This document shows, piece after piece, positions 33,381-42,175 of a stretch of 64,000 nucleotides of DNA. Location: positions 1 to 64,000 of the forward strand of contig CAJMKE010000007.1 of NCBI GenBank assembly GCA_905213895.1. The letters are read 5' to 3'. The notes under the pieces were generated by a model. The model made no database searches. It was not told where the DNA came from and was given only the letters and a program-made list of their open reading frames with translations. Source of the stretch: an uncultured Alistipes sp. (GTDB taxonomy: Bacteria; Bacteroidota; Bacteroidia; Bacteroidales; Rikenellaceae). The stretch's first letter is position 1, and the number at the start of each line of letters is the position of its first letter. A program made the translations under genes and the position numbers.

Positions 33381-35518
33381 TTCGCCGAATAATGTCCGTC
33401 ATCGCGCCGACGCTGATGCTGTCGGCGGTATGCGGTGTGGCTCATGCGCAGGTCGATGCCAGCGCACTGATGCGTGCGCAGCGCAACGGGCAGAACATTA
33501 CCGGCGGATACGGGCAGAATCCCTACGAAAATCCCGAGGAGCAGAACGGCGAGGGCGAGAACAAGGGCGAGCAGGCGGATTCGACCAAGAAACGCGAGCG
33601 CAAGCCTTTGGAATCCTACTTCTTCAACGATTCGATACGCGCGCTGCGCAATTTCCAGTGGAACATCGACCGCGACTACAACAAGGTCGACATCCACCCG
33701 CTGGACACTACTCTGACGGCTTGGCGAATCGACTATCCCCACTATCGCAAGCGTCTGGGCAACAACTCCGTCGGCGGACTGGGTCAGGCTTCGACGGAGG
33801 TGAACTATTTCGAGCGCGGACAGTCGCGCGAATTCACGTTCTCGCAGCCTTACGACGCCTACAACTACACGATGGAGAACGTGCCGTTCTACAACATGAA
33901 GCATCCCTACATCTGGCTGACATATCTCGAATCGGGTCAGAAACGCTACCGCGAGGAGCATTTCGAGGCGACCGTGTCGCAGAACATATCGCCTTCGACT
34001 TCCGTGGGAATCAACTATCTGGCTCGCGGCGCACGCGGAAAATACGACAGGGCGAGAATCAAGAACCACAATTTCGCCGGAACGTTCGCTCATACCGGAC
34101 GGCGGTACTCCGTCCATGCGGGATATTTCAACAACCATATCGAGCAGCAGGAGAACGGCGGCGTGGTAGGCGAGTGGGCGGTAACCGACACCACCTTCGA
34201 GATGCCGTCGGGTATCCCGATGAAACTCGCTTCGGCGAATGCCCGCAACATCTACCGTAACAACGCCTTTTTCATAAAACAGTCAATCGGTATCCCGTTG
34301 CAGCGAATGACCGAACGCGACTTCTCGATGGCGGAACTGTCAGCCGTCTATATCGGGCATTCGTTCGAGTACAATTCGTGGAGCAAAATCTATACGGACA
34401 ACTATGCGACCTACACCGACGAGCGTTATTCGCGCAATCCCGACGGTACCTACAATCCGATAACGGACGTATATTACAAGAACTGGTACCTGAACCCCGT
34501 CGAAACCCGCGACTCGACATACGAACGCATCATCTCCAACCGGCTTTTCGTGCAGGCGCAGCCGTGGGACCGGAACGGTGTGGTCGGAACAATCGACGGC
34601 GGCGTGGGACTGGACTGCCATACCTACTCGCAGTTCTCGCTGGGCGACTATCTGTCGGGCAAGGAGAATAAGGTGAACAGGATGTCGTGGTTCGCATACG
34701 CTTCGGTGGACGGCAAAATCAAGAAATACGTCGATTGGGGCGCGGATTTCAAAATCTATCCGTCGGGCTATCGCGGCGGCGACTATTCGCTGGGCGCGCG
34801 CATCGCGTTGAAGGCGTATGTCAAGGGCAAGCCGCTGATTCTCTCGGGAACGTTCTCCGAATCGAGTACGTCGGCGGGATACTGGCAGGAGAACTGGTTG
34901 TCGAACCACTACCGCTGGTCGAACGATTTCGGCAAGGAGTCCGAAACGAGATTCAACGTTTCGTTCCTCGTGCCGGATTACGGTGTGGAGGTCGGCGTAT
35001 GGCAGAGTTTCCTGCGCAACAAGGTCTACTACGGCGCGGACTGCCTGCCTCAGCAGTTCTCGGGAAACGTGAGCCTTACGAGCATCTATGCGCAGAAGGA
35101 TTTCACCATCAAGGGGCTGCACCTGAATCACCGCGTGCTGGTGCAACTGACGTCCGACCGCGATGTCGTGCCGCTGCCGCTCGTGTCGGCATTCCTTTCG
35201 TACTACTACGAGTTCTGGATAAAGCGCGACGTGCTGCGCGTGCAGATTGGTCTGGACGGACGCTTCAACACGAAATATTATGTGCAGGGCTACAATCCCG
35301 CACTGTCGGTGTTCTACAACCAGAACGAAGTCGAGGTGGGCAACTATCCTTATATAGATGCGTTCGTGTCCGCTAAGTGGAAACGCATGCGGATACTCAT
35401 AAAGTATCAGCATCTGAACAAGGGATTGTTCGGCAACAACGAGTATTTCTCGATTGCGAAATATCCGCTCAATCCCGGAATGCTCAAAATCGGTCTGTCG
35501 TGGGCATTCTACGATTAA
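33368..35518 (+). CDS. Putative porin (Porin_10 type)
   Basis: A 716-residue outer-membrane beta-barrel. Signal peptide MSVIAPTLMLSAVCGVAHAQ is followed by an acidic, Asn/Gln/Glu-rich linker (about 30-80) and a barrel full of aromatic beta-strands ending LKIGLSWAFYD, with a terminal aromatic-Asp. This fits the Bacteroidetes putative porin family Porin_10. The first ATG (33368) overlaps pssA; an ATG at 33392 gives a better signal peptide and is an equally likely start. Cotranscribed with pssA. Confidence 0.82.
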   Translation: MLKVIRRIMSVIAPTLMLSAVCGVAHAQVDASALMRAQRNGQNITGGYGQNPYENPEEQNGEGENKGEQADSTKKRERKPLESYFFNDSIRALRNFQWNIDRDYNKVDIHPLDTTLTAWRIDYPHYRKRLGNNSVGGLGQASTEVNYFERGQSREFTFSQPYDAYNYTMENVPFYNMKHPYIWLTYLESGQKRYREEHFEATVSQNISPSTSVGINYLARGARGKYDRARIKNHNFAGTFAHTGRRYSVHAGYFNNHIEQQENGGVVGEWAVTDTTFEMPSGIPMKLASANARNIYRNNAFFIKQSIGIPLQRMTERDFSMAELSAVYIGHSFEYNSWSKIYTDNYATYTDERYSRNPDGTYNPITDVYYKNWYLNPVETRDSTYERIISNRLFVQAQPWDRNGVVGTIDGGVGLDCHTYSQFSLGDYLSGKENKVNRMSWFAYASVDGKIKKYVDWGADFKIYPSGYRGGDYSLGARIALKAYVKGKPLILSGTFSESSTSAGYWQENWLSNHYRWSNDFGKESETRFNVSFLVPDYGVEVGVWQSFLRNKVYYGADCLPQQFSGNVSLTSIYAQKDFTIKGLHLNHRVLVQLTSDRDVVPLPLVSAFLSYYYEFWIKRDVLRVQIGLDGRFNTKYYVQGYNPALSVFYNQNEVEVGNYPYIDAFVSAKWKRMRILIKYQHLNKGLFGNNEYFSIAKYPLNPGMLKIGLSWAFYD

Positions 35519-35584
35519 CCGCCTGCGCACCGACCCTTTAATCTCCGGCGGAGAACCTGTCCGTCCGGCATAAAAAGTTAAGTT

Positions 35585-36286
35585 ATGAAGATTCTCAGAG
35601 ACATTATAGCACCCCTGCTCTTCGCCGTCGTCGCGGCGGTCGCATCCGTCGTGTGGCTGCAATCGCTCTGCCGCGTCGAACCGGCTGTCGAGGCTGTGCC
35701 GGAGAGCGAACTGCTTTCGGAGGAGGAGTGCGAGATTTCGATTTACGACAACGTTTTCCGCCGTGTAGGCAGGACGTGCGGCATCGACTGGCGGCTGATG
35801 AGTGCCATCGCGTACAGCGAGTCGCGTTTCTGCGGCGATGCCGTGTCGCCGCGCGGTGCGGTCGGGCTGATGCAGATTATGCCGCACGTGGCGCACGAAT
35901 ACGGAATGACGGACGAGGATTTGCTCGACCCGATACTCAATATCGAACTGGCGGCGAAGATTATCAAGTCGGTCGAGAAGATGATGCACCTGCCGCGCAA
36001 AGTGCCGCTGCGCGACCGCACGGCTCTGATGCTGGCATGCTATAACGGCGGTTACGCCCATATCACCGACGCCCGGAATCTGGCTGCCTATTATGGCGAG
36101 GATTGCCATTCGTGGGAGGTCGTCGCGGAGTATCTCGAACTGCTCGCCGAGTCGGATTTCTACGAACACGAGGCGGTGAGTTACGGCGAGTTTAAGGGCA
36201 GCGGCGAGACCATAAAGTATGTCGATACGGTGATGTCGCGCTACGACAAGTACTGCCGCGCCTTTTCGCCCGACGACGGGGCGTAA
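35585..36286 (+). CDS. Membrane-anchored lytic transglycosylase (GH23)
   Basis: Cleaves the MurNAc-GlcNAc bond of peptidoglycan with 1,6-anhydro product. The 233-residue protein has an N-terminal membrane or signal segment (about 8-27) and an SLT domain with catalytic Glu79 in AYSESRF, then GAVGLMQIMP and AMLACYNGGYAHI-type active-site motifs. It resembles the catalytic domain of MltF/Slt without a substrate-binding module. A 66-base gap separates it from the porin gene. Confidence 0.9.
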   Translation: MKILRDIIAPLLFAVVAAVASVVWLQSLCRVEPAVEAVPESELLSEEECEISIYDNVFRRVGRTCGIDWRLMSAIAYSESRFCGDAVSPRGAVGLMQIMPHVAHEYGMTDEDLLDPILNIELAAKIIKSVEKMMHLPRKVPLRDRTALMLACYNGGYAHITDARNLAAYYGEDCHSWEVVAEYLELLAESDFYEHEAVSYGEFKGSGETIKYVDTVMSRYDKYCRAFSPDDGA

Positions 36287-36314
36287 CATGCGATTGCCGA
36301 CAGATTTTTTGTTC

Positions 36315-36342
36315 GATTAGGGGCTTTGAGAAGCCCCTAATC
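36315..36342. terminator. Hairpin after the lytic transglycosylase gene
   Basis: GATTAGGGGCTT and AAGCCCCTAATC form a perfect 12-bp stem with loop TGAG. No T tract follows; a T-rich stretch precedes it and a 9-bp array directly follows. Confidence 0.65.
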
Positions 36343-36362
36343 TTAAAGTCCTTAAAGTCGTT
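36341..36362. repeat. 9-bp repeat array 11 (2 units plus part)
   Basis: TCTTAAAGT, CCTTAAAGT, CGTTA, overlapping the last two bases of the hairpin at 36315-36342. Confidence 0.75.
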
Positions 36363-36425
36363 ACCCCTCCCCAATCACAATTCAAAAATCCTTCGTCCGC
36401 GGATTGTATAGGCGGAATATGCAGA

Positions 36426-36527
36426 ATAGGTAATATAGGTAATATAGGTAATATAGGTAATATAGGTAATATAGGTAATATAGGTCGCTCCTCCTATAAT
36501 ACTGATACTACCTATATTACCTATATT
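36426..36527. repeat. ATAGGTAAT tandem repeat with inverted copies
   Basis: Six exact tandem copies of the 9-mer ATAGGTAAT (36426-36479) plus ATAGGT, a 22-base interruption, then two inverted copies (CTACCTATATTACCTATATT, 36508-36527). The two parts can pair as a hairpin in either strand's RNA, between the convergent transglycosylase and GDPD lipoprotein genes. A decayed relative occurs near 44555-44595. Confidence 0.85.
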
Positions 36528-36542
36528 GTTGTCTGTGCGTGG

Positions 36543-39500
36543 TTATCGGTGCTCGACGAAGCGTTTCGAGGTAACTGATTTAGCGATGTAGACGTCGTTG
36601 GTGATGATGCGGTCTACGCCTGCCGCCATGCAGTCGAGAATCGATGCGGCGTCGCTTACCGTCCATGTCAGTACGTCCATGCCCAGTGCGTGCGCGCTCT
36701 CGATATAGCCGTTCATCGACGACAGCGACGACCACAGATAGTTGATTGCATTTACGCCGTCGTCGCTCACCTGTTTCGGCGTTTTGTCGCTCGAATTCGA
36801 TGTGTATCCGACCGGAACGTCCGGCAACTCCTTCCCGACGAGTTTGCAGACCTCGTAGTCGAAACTGATGAACGCCGCTCTGTTCTCCATTCCTTTCGCC
36901 TTTATCATGTTCACGGCAGCCTGTGCGCATGCCAGTGCGCGTGCGGGGTTGCTGTGCCGCTTGACCTCGACCACCATCACGAGTTCGGGCGTCGATTGCG
37001 CCTGCGCGAGCCACTCTTCGAGGGTCGGCAGCGGTTCGCCGTTGCTCAGCGTTTCGGTGCGGACGGTCGCGAATGTCGAATCCTCGATTTTGTAGCCGTT
37101 GTTGCTCGTGGTCTTGTCGTGATTCAGTACTATGACATCATCCTTGGTGATGAATATGTCGAACTCTATTCCGTATATGCCGTCTACCTTCTGCGTCGCC
37201 GCGAGTGCAGCGAGCGAATTGTCCGGCTCGCCGTTGGTGCGCACTCCGCGGTGGGCGATTATTTGCGGTGCGAAGATTTCGCGCGGATTGCTCTTGAACG
37301 TAAGTTCCGCCGTGCCTATCGGGCATACCTCGCTGCCGCGAACGACCACTATTCGGTAGGTGTCGGTCGTGAAGTCGGACGGGATGGTCGCTACGGCGCG
37401 GTCGCTCCCGATTTCGGTCGCGAGGTCGTAGGTTCTGCTACCGGTCGTCGATTCGAAGCGCAGAGTGTCGCCGCTGCGGAATCCGTCGGCATAGACGGCA
37501 TACCGCGTACCGTCGCCGACCTCGACTCCCGACAGATACTGCTTGTCGGTCAGCGATACGGTCGGAACGGGTCTGTCGCGTTTGGTCGCGTTCCAAAGTC
37601 GGGCGACGTCATCCGCCGTCAGCGGCTTGTCGTAGATGCGGGCTATGGCGACATCGCCGTTCCATGCGTTCTGGCTGGCTGTCGCGGAGGCTTTCGCATC
37701 GCCGCCGATGCCGAACCACCAAGCCAAATCGTCGGTCGGGAATATCATCTCGCCCGCAGCCGGTTCGGTACCGCACAACTCGCCGTTTACGTAGATATGC
37801 GTCTTGCCCTCGGCTTTGTCCCATACGCCGATGACGTGGTAGTATATGCCCTTTTGCGGAACGATGCCGCTCATGGTGTATATGTAGTTGGATGCGGTCG
37901 TGCCTTTCGTGTTGATGTTCGGCAGGAAGATAATCTCCTTGTTGCGGGCGGTCTTGCCGACGAGGAATCCCGTGCCTGCGGCATGGTGGGAGGCGAACGG
38001 CTTTATCTCCGCCTCGCCGTTGTGGTCGTCGGCGAGCATGAAGAGCGTTTCGAGCGTGTATCCGTCGGCGAGTTCGGCTTTGAAAGCGGGGTTATTCAGA
38101 TAGTTCGCCTTGTAGAATCCGCCCGAGATGTTGGCTCCGAGCGGATGACTGAAACGTGCGGCATAGCAGCCCTGCCAATTGTCGTAGTAGGTCGTCAGGA
38201 AGTTGGATGCGAATGTCTGTATCGGCAGTTGCATCGCCGAAGCGTCGGTAGCCGTGCCGTCGTTGCGGAATACGACGTCGAGCATGTCGGCTTTCGGCGT
38301 GTCGTGCATCGTCAGGGCGACCGACCCCGCAGAAGTTTCGGCACCGTTGCGCACGAAGACTATTTCGTATGTCCCGCTCGTCAGTTCGGCTGGTATCGTC
38401 AGTACCGCCGAGTCGGAGTATACCGCGGTCGCGCAGCGGTATTCCGTGCCGCCCGAACGCAAAACCGCAGTATCGCCCATGGCGAATCCGTAGCCTCTGA
38501 CGGGGAACTTGTATCCCGCGCTTACGTCGGCTGCCTCGGCATGAGAAATGCCCTGCAACGGGAATCCGATGCCCGAGCGGTCGCGCTTCGCACGGTCGTA
38601 GAGCGTCGCGATGTCGTCGGCACCGAGTGCGGCGTCGTAGATGCGGGCTATGAGGACTTCGCCGTTCCATGCGCCCTGGCATTTGTCCACACTCGTGTCG
38701 CCGCCTATGAATACTGTCTGGACGGACGGCTTGTTGTCGCGCAGGACGAGTTCACCGTTCGGAACATCGGTCGTGCCGCACAGTCTGCCGTCTACATAGA
38801 TGTGTATCTTGCCCTCGACCTTGTCCCACACGCCGACCGCGTGATAGTATTCGCCCGGTTTGGGAACGACACGGCTGTTGACGTATTTATAGGCTGACGT
38901 ACCTGTACCGTCGGTATTGATGTTGGGCAGGAAGCAGATGTCGCTGCCGTTCGCCTTTTTGCTGATTATCAATCCGAATCCCGCGCTTTCGTGTCCCGAA
39001 AACATCTTGTCTTCGCCCGTGGACTGGGCGGAAGCCATCATGAACAGACACTCCATCGAGAATCCGTCGCGCAGCCTGCGCTTGAACTCCTCGTTCTGCG
39101 AATAGTCCGCCTTGTAGTATCCCTCGGTTACTGTCGTTCCTATCGCGTGGTTGAAGCGGGCGACGTTGCAACCTTGTATCTCGTCGAAATAGGTCGTCAT
39201 CGCCGAGGACGGGTAGGTCGTTACCGGAATGTCCATCGGCGAGATGTTCTTCGCCGTGCCGTCGGTGTTGAACACTATGTCGAGCAGGTCGGCTTCGAGT
39301 ACCTTGTCGGTGGCTGTGTAGGCGAATGCGGGCATTTCGTAGACGGTGTTGCGCCTGAACTCGACCGCTTTCGAGTGGGTGCGCGTCATCGACATTCCGT
39401 CGCCGTCCTCGACCGTAACCGCGAATCCGTGCGCCAGCGTCGAAGGAGCGACCGCTATATAGAAATCGGTAGCCGCAGGGGTCAGTGCGACGCTGCATTC

Positions 39501-40130
39501 GAGTTTCACGATACCCGTGTCGCCTTCGAGGACTATTTCGGGTTCGTCGCCCTTGAATGCCACCGAGGCTGCTCCTGCGAGCGGTTCGCCGCCGATGCTG
39601 CGCACCTTGATGCGGCGTACGGTCGCTTCGCCGGTGAGCGTGATTTTGAGGTATGACGATATGTTGCGCAACTGCATTGCGCCGTCGCCGCTGCCGCAGC
39701 CGGTCATCAGATGCGCTTCGCGGTCGTAACTCGAACGGTCGGTACGAGCCGTCTGGGTGTCGGGGTATACGACTTCGAGCGTCGTTCCGACCAGCCGGTT
39801 ATCGTCGTTGTAGGGGTAGACGGCGTAGATTTTCGGTGCGGTGGCGATTGCGGATGTTCCGGTGAACACGCCCTGTCGGGTGTCGGCTCCGCCGGTGAGT
39901 GCGAAACGGTGGTTGTCGCCCGAAAGCGTGAGTACCGACAGTGCGTCGTCCGTCTCCCAGTAGTGGCGGTAGGTTGTACCGAGGCTCTCGAAATAGGTGC
40001 GCGTCGCGTCGTCGATGCCGACCTCGATGCTGTAATCGGCTCCGGTCGTCGGCAGGATGTCGGTTTCTTCATAGTGCTGGCAGGATGTTGCTGCAACAAT
40101 CGCTGCCAAGATTGCGAAAAACTTTTTCAT
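36543..40130 (-). CDS. Surface lipoprotein: fimbrillin-like, two LamG-like domains, GDPD
   Basis: A 1195-residue modular lipoprotein. Signal MKKFFAILAAIVAATSC has Cys17 as lipid anchor. About 20-270 is fimbrillin-like beta-sandwich. Two LamG/concanavalin-like modules follow, each with a YxxEIQGC/YxxNWQGC-type start and a WDKxEGKxHIYV(D/N)GxLCGT strand, each trailed by a short Ig/IPT-like domain. The last ~270 residues form a glycerophosphodiester phosphodiesterase with IIAHRG, IEFDIFITKD, LNHDKTT and VVEVKRHS, so the catalytic and Ca2+ ligands look intact. It probably hydrolyses glycerophosphodiesters or related teichoic or lipid head-group polymers at the cell surface. A 43-residue micro-ORF precedes it by 2 nt. 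Confidence 0.85.
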   Translation of the reverse strand: MKKFFAILAAIVAATSCQHYEETDILPTTGADYSIEVGIDDATRTYFESLGTTYRHYWETDDALSVLTLSGDNHRFALTGGADTRQGVFTGTSAIATAPKIYAVYPYNDDNRLVGTTLEVVYPDTQTARTDRSSYDREAHLMTGCGSGDGAMQLRNISSYLKITLTGEATVRRIKVRSIGGEPLAGAASVAFKGDEPEIVLEGDTGIVKLECSVALTPAATDFYIAVAPSTLAHGFAVTVEDGDGMSMTRTHSKAVEFRRNTVYEMPAFAYTATDKVLEADLLDIVFNTDGTAKNISPMDIPVTTYPSSAMTTYFDEIQGCNVARFNHAIGTTVTEGYYKADYSQNEEFKRRLRDGFSMECLFMMASAQSTGEDKMFSGHESAGFGLIISKKANGSDICFLPNINTDGTGTSAYKYVNSRVVPKPGEYYHAVGVWDKVEGKIHIYVDGRLCGTTDVPNGELVLRDNKPSVQTVFIGGDTSVDKCQGAWNGEVLIARIYDAALGADDIATLYDRAKRDRSGIGFPLQGISHAEAADVSAGYKFPVRGYGFAMGDTAVLRSGGTEYRCATAVYSDSAVLTIPAELTSGTYEIVFVRNGAETSAGSVALTMHDTPKADMLDVVFRNDGTATDASAMQLPIQTFASNFLTTYYDNWQGCYAARFSHPLGANISGGFYKANYLNNPAFKAELADGYTLETLFMLADDHNGEAEIKPFASHHAAGTGFLVGKTARNKEIIFLPNINTKGTTASNYIYTMSGIVPQKGIYYHVIGVWDKAEGKTHIYVNGELCGTEPAAGEMIFPTDDLAWWFGIGGDAKASATASQNAWNGDVAIARIYDKPLTADDVARLWNATKRDRPVPTVSLTDKQYLSGVEVGDGTRYAVYADGFRSGDTLRFESTTGSRTYDLATEIGSDRAVATIPSDFTTDTYRIVVVRGSEVCPIGTAELTFKSNPREIFAPQIIAHRGVRTNGEPDNSLAALAATQKVDGIYGIEFDIFITKDDVIVLNHDKTTSNNGYKIEDSTFATVRTETLSNGEPLPTLEEWLAQAQSTPELVMVVEVKRHSNPARALACAQAAVNMIKAKGMENRAAFISFDYEVCKLVGKELPDVPVGYTSNSSDKTPKQVSDDGVNAINYLWSSLSSMNGYIESAHALGMDVLTWTVSDAASILDCMAAGVDRIITNDVYIAKSVTSKRFVEHR

Positions 40131-40132
40131 AA

Positions 40133-40264
40133 TCAGTCCCATTCGAGTTGTTCGGTTGATGAATCGCCGTCGGTCGCAATCGAGAGCGTGAAGCCTCGTT
40201 CCGCGCGGCATGATAACCTGCGCAAATCGGGCGCAAGATAGGCCGTAGGTTTGTTGAGTTTCAT
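40133..40264 (-). CDS. Micro-ORF (43 aa) upstream of the GDPD lipoprotein
   Basis: A short frame starting MKLNKPTAYLAPDLRRLSC and ending EQLEWD. Its TGA is followed by TT and the ATG of the lipoprotein, so translation is likely coupled. A -7 promoter box (TACATTTG, 40289-40296) lies just upstream, making this the first frame of the transcript. The core PDLRxxxCxAExGFxxS recurs in the micro-ORF at 63297-63431, also in front of a surface lipoprotein. No signal peptide. Function unknown; it may be a leader peptide or a small partner protein. Confidence 0.65.
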   Translation of the reverse strand: MKLNKPTAYLAPDLRRLSCRAERGFTLSIATDGDSSTEQLEWD

Positions 40265-40288
40265 TGAAAATGGATTTTGGTTGTTTCG

Positions 40289-40296
40289 CAAATGTA
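40289..40296 (-). promoter_or_regulatory. -7 element for the micro-ORF/GDPD lipoprotein unit
   Basis: TACATTTG on the minus strand, 25 bases before the micro-ORF ATG. A run of eight G on the plus strand (40338-40345) lies just upstream of where the -33 should be. Confidence 0.55.
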
Positions 40297-40566
40297 GGTA
40301 AAAGAAATGAAACGAAAAAATATCGTCCAAAAAGCGTGGGGGGGGTAAATGAAAAGGAAATAAAAAGACTGCAAAGGGAAAGCAATATGCTCGGGAATGT
40401 GTTGTTGTCGCCTGCTGCGTTTCGTATCGGCGTTTATTTTGTGTCGTGAAAAAATAGCGATTTTTTTGAAAATTTTTTTGGCGAAGTATGTGTTAATCGG
40501 CAAAATAATGAAACCGGCGACCATTCGGGGTCGCCGGTCTCGGTGAATTTTAGGTTGATTCTTAGT
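40297..40566. other. Intergenic, AT-rich, with G8 tract and hairpin
   Basis: No gene is supported. It contains G8 (40338-40345) and a perfect 10-bp hairpin ACCGGCGACC / GGTCGCCGGT (40513-40538), which is a plausible terminator-like structure for the flavodoxin transcript on the minus strand, although no long U tract follows. Confidence 0.5.
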
Positions 40567-40611
40567 CTTTAAAGTCCTTAGGGTCCTTAAAGTCTTTAAG
40601 GTCGTTAAGGA
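40567..40611. repeat. 9-bp repeat array 12 (5 units)
   Basis: CTTTAAAGT, CCTTAGGGT, CCTTAAAGT, CTTTAAGGT, CGTTAAGGA, starting about 20 bases beyond the flavodoxin stop codon. Confidence 0.85.
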
Positions 40612-40630
40612 TGCCGATTAGGTGTCGGTG

Positions 40631-41254
40631 TCAGAATCCCGCTCTTTCGAGCCATGCGAGTACCGATTTCTTCGCCTGCTCGCGCGAGTTCTGTGCCGTC
40701 GTACCGCGCATGGCAAGACCCTTGCCTACCGTCGCGTCCTTGCAGGCTTCGGCGATGTACTTCTCGGTGTTCGACAGTCCGCTGCCCTCGTGGGTGCAGA
40801 ACGGAATGACTTTCTTGCCCTGCCAGTCGTGTCGCTCGATGAACGTGTAGACGGGCATTGGCATGTCGCCCCACCAGTTTGGATAGCCGATGAATACGGT
40901 GTCGTACTCCTCGACGGCGATGTCGCCCTCGATTGCCGGACGTGCGCCGGCGGACTTCTCCTTTTTAGCCAAATCGACGCATGCGTCGTATGTCGTCGGG
41001 TACTTCTGCACCGGAACTATCTCGAAGAGTTTGCCGCCGGTCGCCTCGGCTATCATCTCGGCGACGATGCAGGTGTTGCCTTTCGTGATGTTTCCTACCC
41101 CGTAGTTCTCGCCCGTGTGGGAAAAGAACACGACCAATACTTTCTTGTCGGTTTTCATATCTCTGTTTTCGTTTTGTTTGTCGTTCTGTGCGGATGATGC
41201 GGTCGGCAGAGCGAGCATCAGCAGACCCAAGGTCGATAGAATGATGTTTTTCAT
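40631..41254 (-). CDS. Flavodoxin with signal peptide
   Basis: A 207-residue protein: signal peptide MKNIILSTLGLLMLALPTASSAQ, a short charged linker, then a flavodoxin-like FMN domain starting KKVLVVFFSHTGENYGVG (phosphate loop SHTGENY), with YPNWWGDMPMPVYTFIE and PFCTHEGSGLSNTEKYI in the family pattern of exported-type flavodoxins. An internal Met (MKTDKKVLVV, start 41158) would give a cytoplasmic form, but the signal peptide looks genuine, so a periplasmic redox role is likely. Single gene. Confidence 0.85.
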   Translation of the reverse strand: MKNIILSTLGLLMLALPTASSAQNDKQNENRDMKTDKKVLVVFFSHTGENYGVGNITKGNTCIVAEMIAEATGGKLFEIVPVQKYPTTYDACVDLAKKEKSAGARPAIEGDIAVEEYDTVFIGYPNWWGDMPMPVYTFIERHDWQGKKVIPFCTHEGSGLSNTEKYIAEACKDATVGKGLAMRGTTAQNSREQAKKSVLAWLERAGF

Positions 41255-41291
41255 AATGTTTCGGTTTTAAGGAGTCCGTTCAACTTTTATG

Positions 41292-41299
41292 CAAAGGTA
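41292..41299 (-). promoter_or_regulatory. -7 element for the flavodoxin gene
   Basis: TACCTTTG on the minus strand, 37 bases before the first ATG, consistent with the longer, signal-peptide-bearing start. Confidence 0.55.
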
Positions 41300-41541
41300 T
41301 ACCGTTCCGCCCGAATGCGGAATAGACGGATTACGGATTGAATTACCCGAATTACGGATAATGCCGGACAGTCGTTATTTTGCAACTCAAACCCGACAAT
41401 GATTGTCCCTGCGGATTTCGGTTCACCATAAACAGAGAAGACTCCGATGTGTGGTTCAAAAACAGCGGAAGGAGTTTTGCCGGAAAATAGGAATCGGCAT
41501 CGGGAGGACAGAACAAAGACGGGAAATGAAAATGTAAGTTG

Positions 41542-41576
41542 ATGTTCGGTCCGTCATATATTGGCGGACCGAACAT
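41542..41576. promoter_or_regulatory. Perfect inverted repeat, candidate operator
   Basis: ATGTTCGGTCCG and CGGACCGAACAT form a 12-bp perfect inverted repeat with an 11-base spacer. It ends one base before the -7 element TATGTTTG (41578-41585), so a bound repressor would cover the promoter of the ClpP-like gene. Confidence 0.6.
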
Positions 41577-41577
41577 A

Positions 41578-41585
41578 TATGTTTG
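41578..41585 (+). promoter_or_regulatory. -7 element for the ClpP-like gene
   Basis: TATGTTTG (TAnnTTTG); ATG follows 18 bases later. The -33 region is occupied by the inverted repeat. Confidence 0.6.
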
Positions 41586-41603
41586 CACTATAAAAACAAA
41601 ATT

Positions 41604-42173
41604 ATGATAACTTTACCATCTCCTGTTACCGAGCGAACGCTCTATCTTTCAAAACAAATAGATGCATCGTCTATAAACGATATCGTTAAGGAACTGCATA
41701 AGATTATTGCATCCGATTCGGATGTTTCCCGATTTTGCCAAATCGAAAGAGGGTTCTCTTACTCACCGGAACCAATCCGAATATACATCAATTCATCCGG
41801 CGGAAGTGTATATAGTATGCTTGGATTATATGATATTATCCGAATGAGCCCAACGCCCGTGTATACTTACGCATACGGCATGGCTGCTTCTGCTGCTGCC
41901 GTGCTTCTGGCTGCGGGGAGACGTCGGTTTGCCACGGCGCATAGTTTTATGCTGATTCATTCCGTGTCTTCATGGCTCACAGGCAAAGTCGAGGAACTGA
42001 AAGATGGGCTGGAACAAGCAGAGCGATTGAACAACCTAATCAACCGACTATTAACCGAGCATACAAGAATTCCGGTATCCCGGCTGGCTGATAAAGACAG
42101 GTATAAAGAGGATTGGTGGATTTCGGCACCGGAGGCTTTGGAATTAGGGATAATAGATGAAATTATCGGTTGA
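41604..42173 (+). CDS. ClpP-like serine protease (accessory paralogue)
   Basis: A 189-residue ClpP-fold protein. Ser96 (YGMAASAAAVLLAAG), His119 (FMLIHSVSSW) and an Asp in KEDWWISAPEAL match the ClpP triad, and IYINSSGGSVYSMLGLYDIIR is the oligomer-handle region. It differs from housekeeping ClpP in its shortened N-terminus and is not next to clpX, so it is probably an accessory or phage/plasmid-type ClpP. The coding sequence is more AT-rich than the backbone. The start was set by the promoter at 41578-41585. Confidence 0.8.
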   Translation: MITLPSPVTERTLYLSKQIDASSINDIVKELHKIIASDSDVSRFCQIERGFSYSPEPIRIYINSSGGSVYSMLGLYDIIRMSPTPVYTYAYGMAASAAAVLLAAGRRRFATAHSFMLIHSVSSWLTGKVEELKDGLEQAERLNNLINRLLTEHTRIPVSRLADKDRYKEDWWISAPEALELGIIDEIIG

Positions 42174-42175
42174 AT

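Noticed and set aside
36426..36527. Possible CRISPR array
   Set aside because: The repeat is a 9-mer with no spacers, and no cas genes are present in the window.
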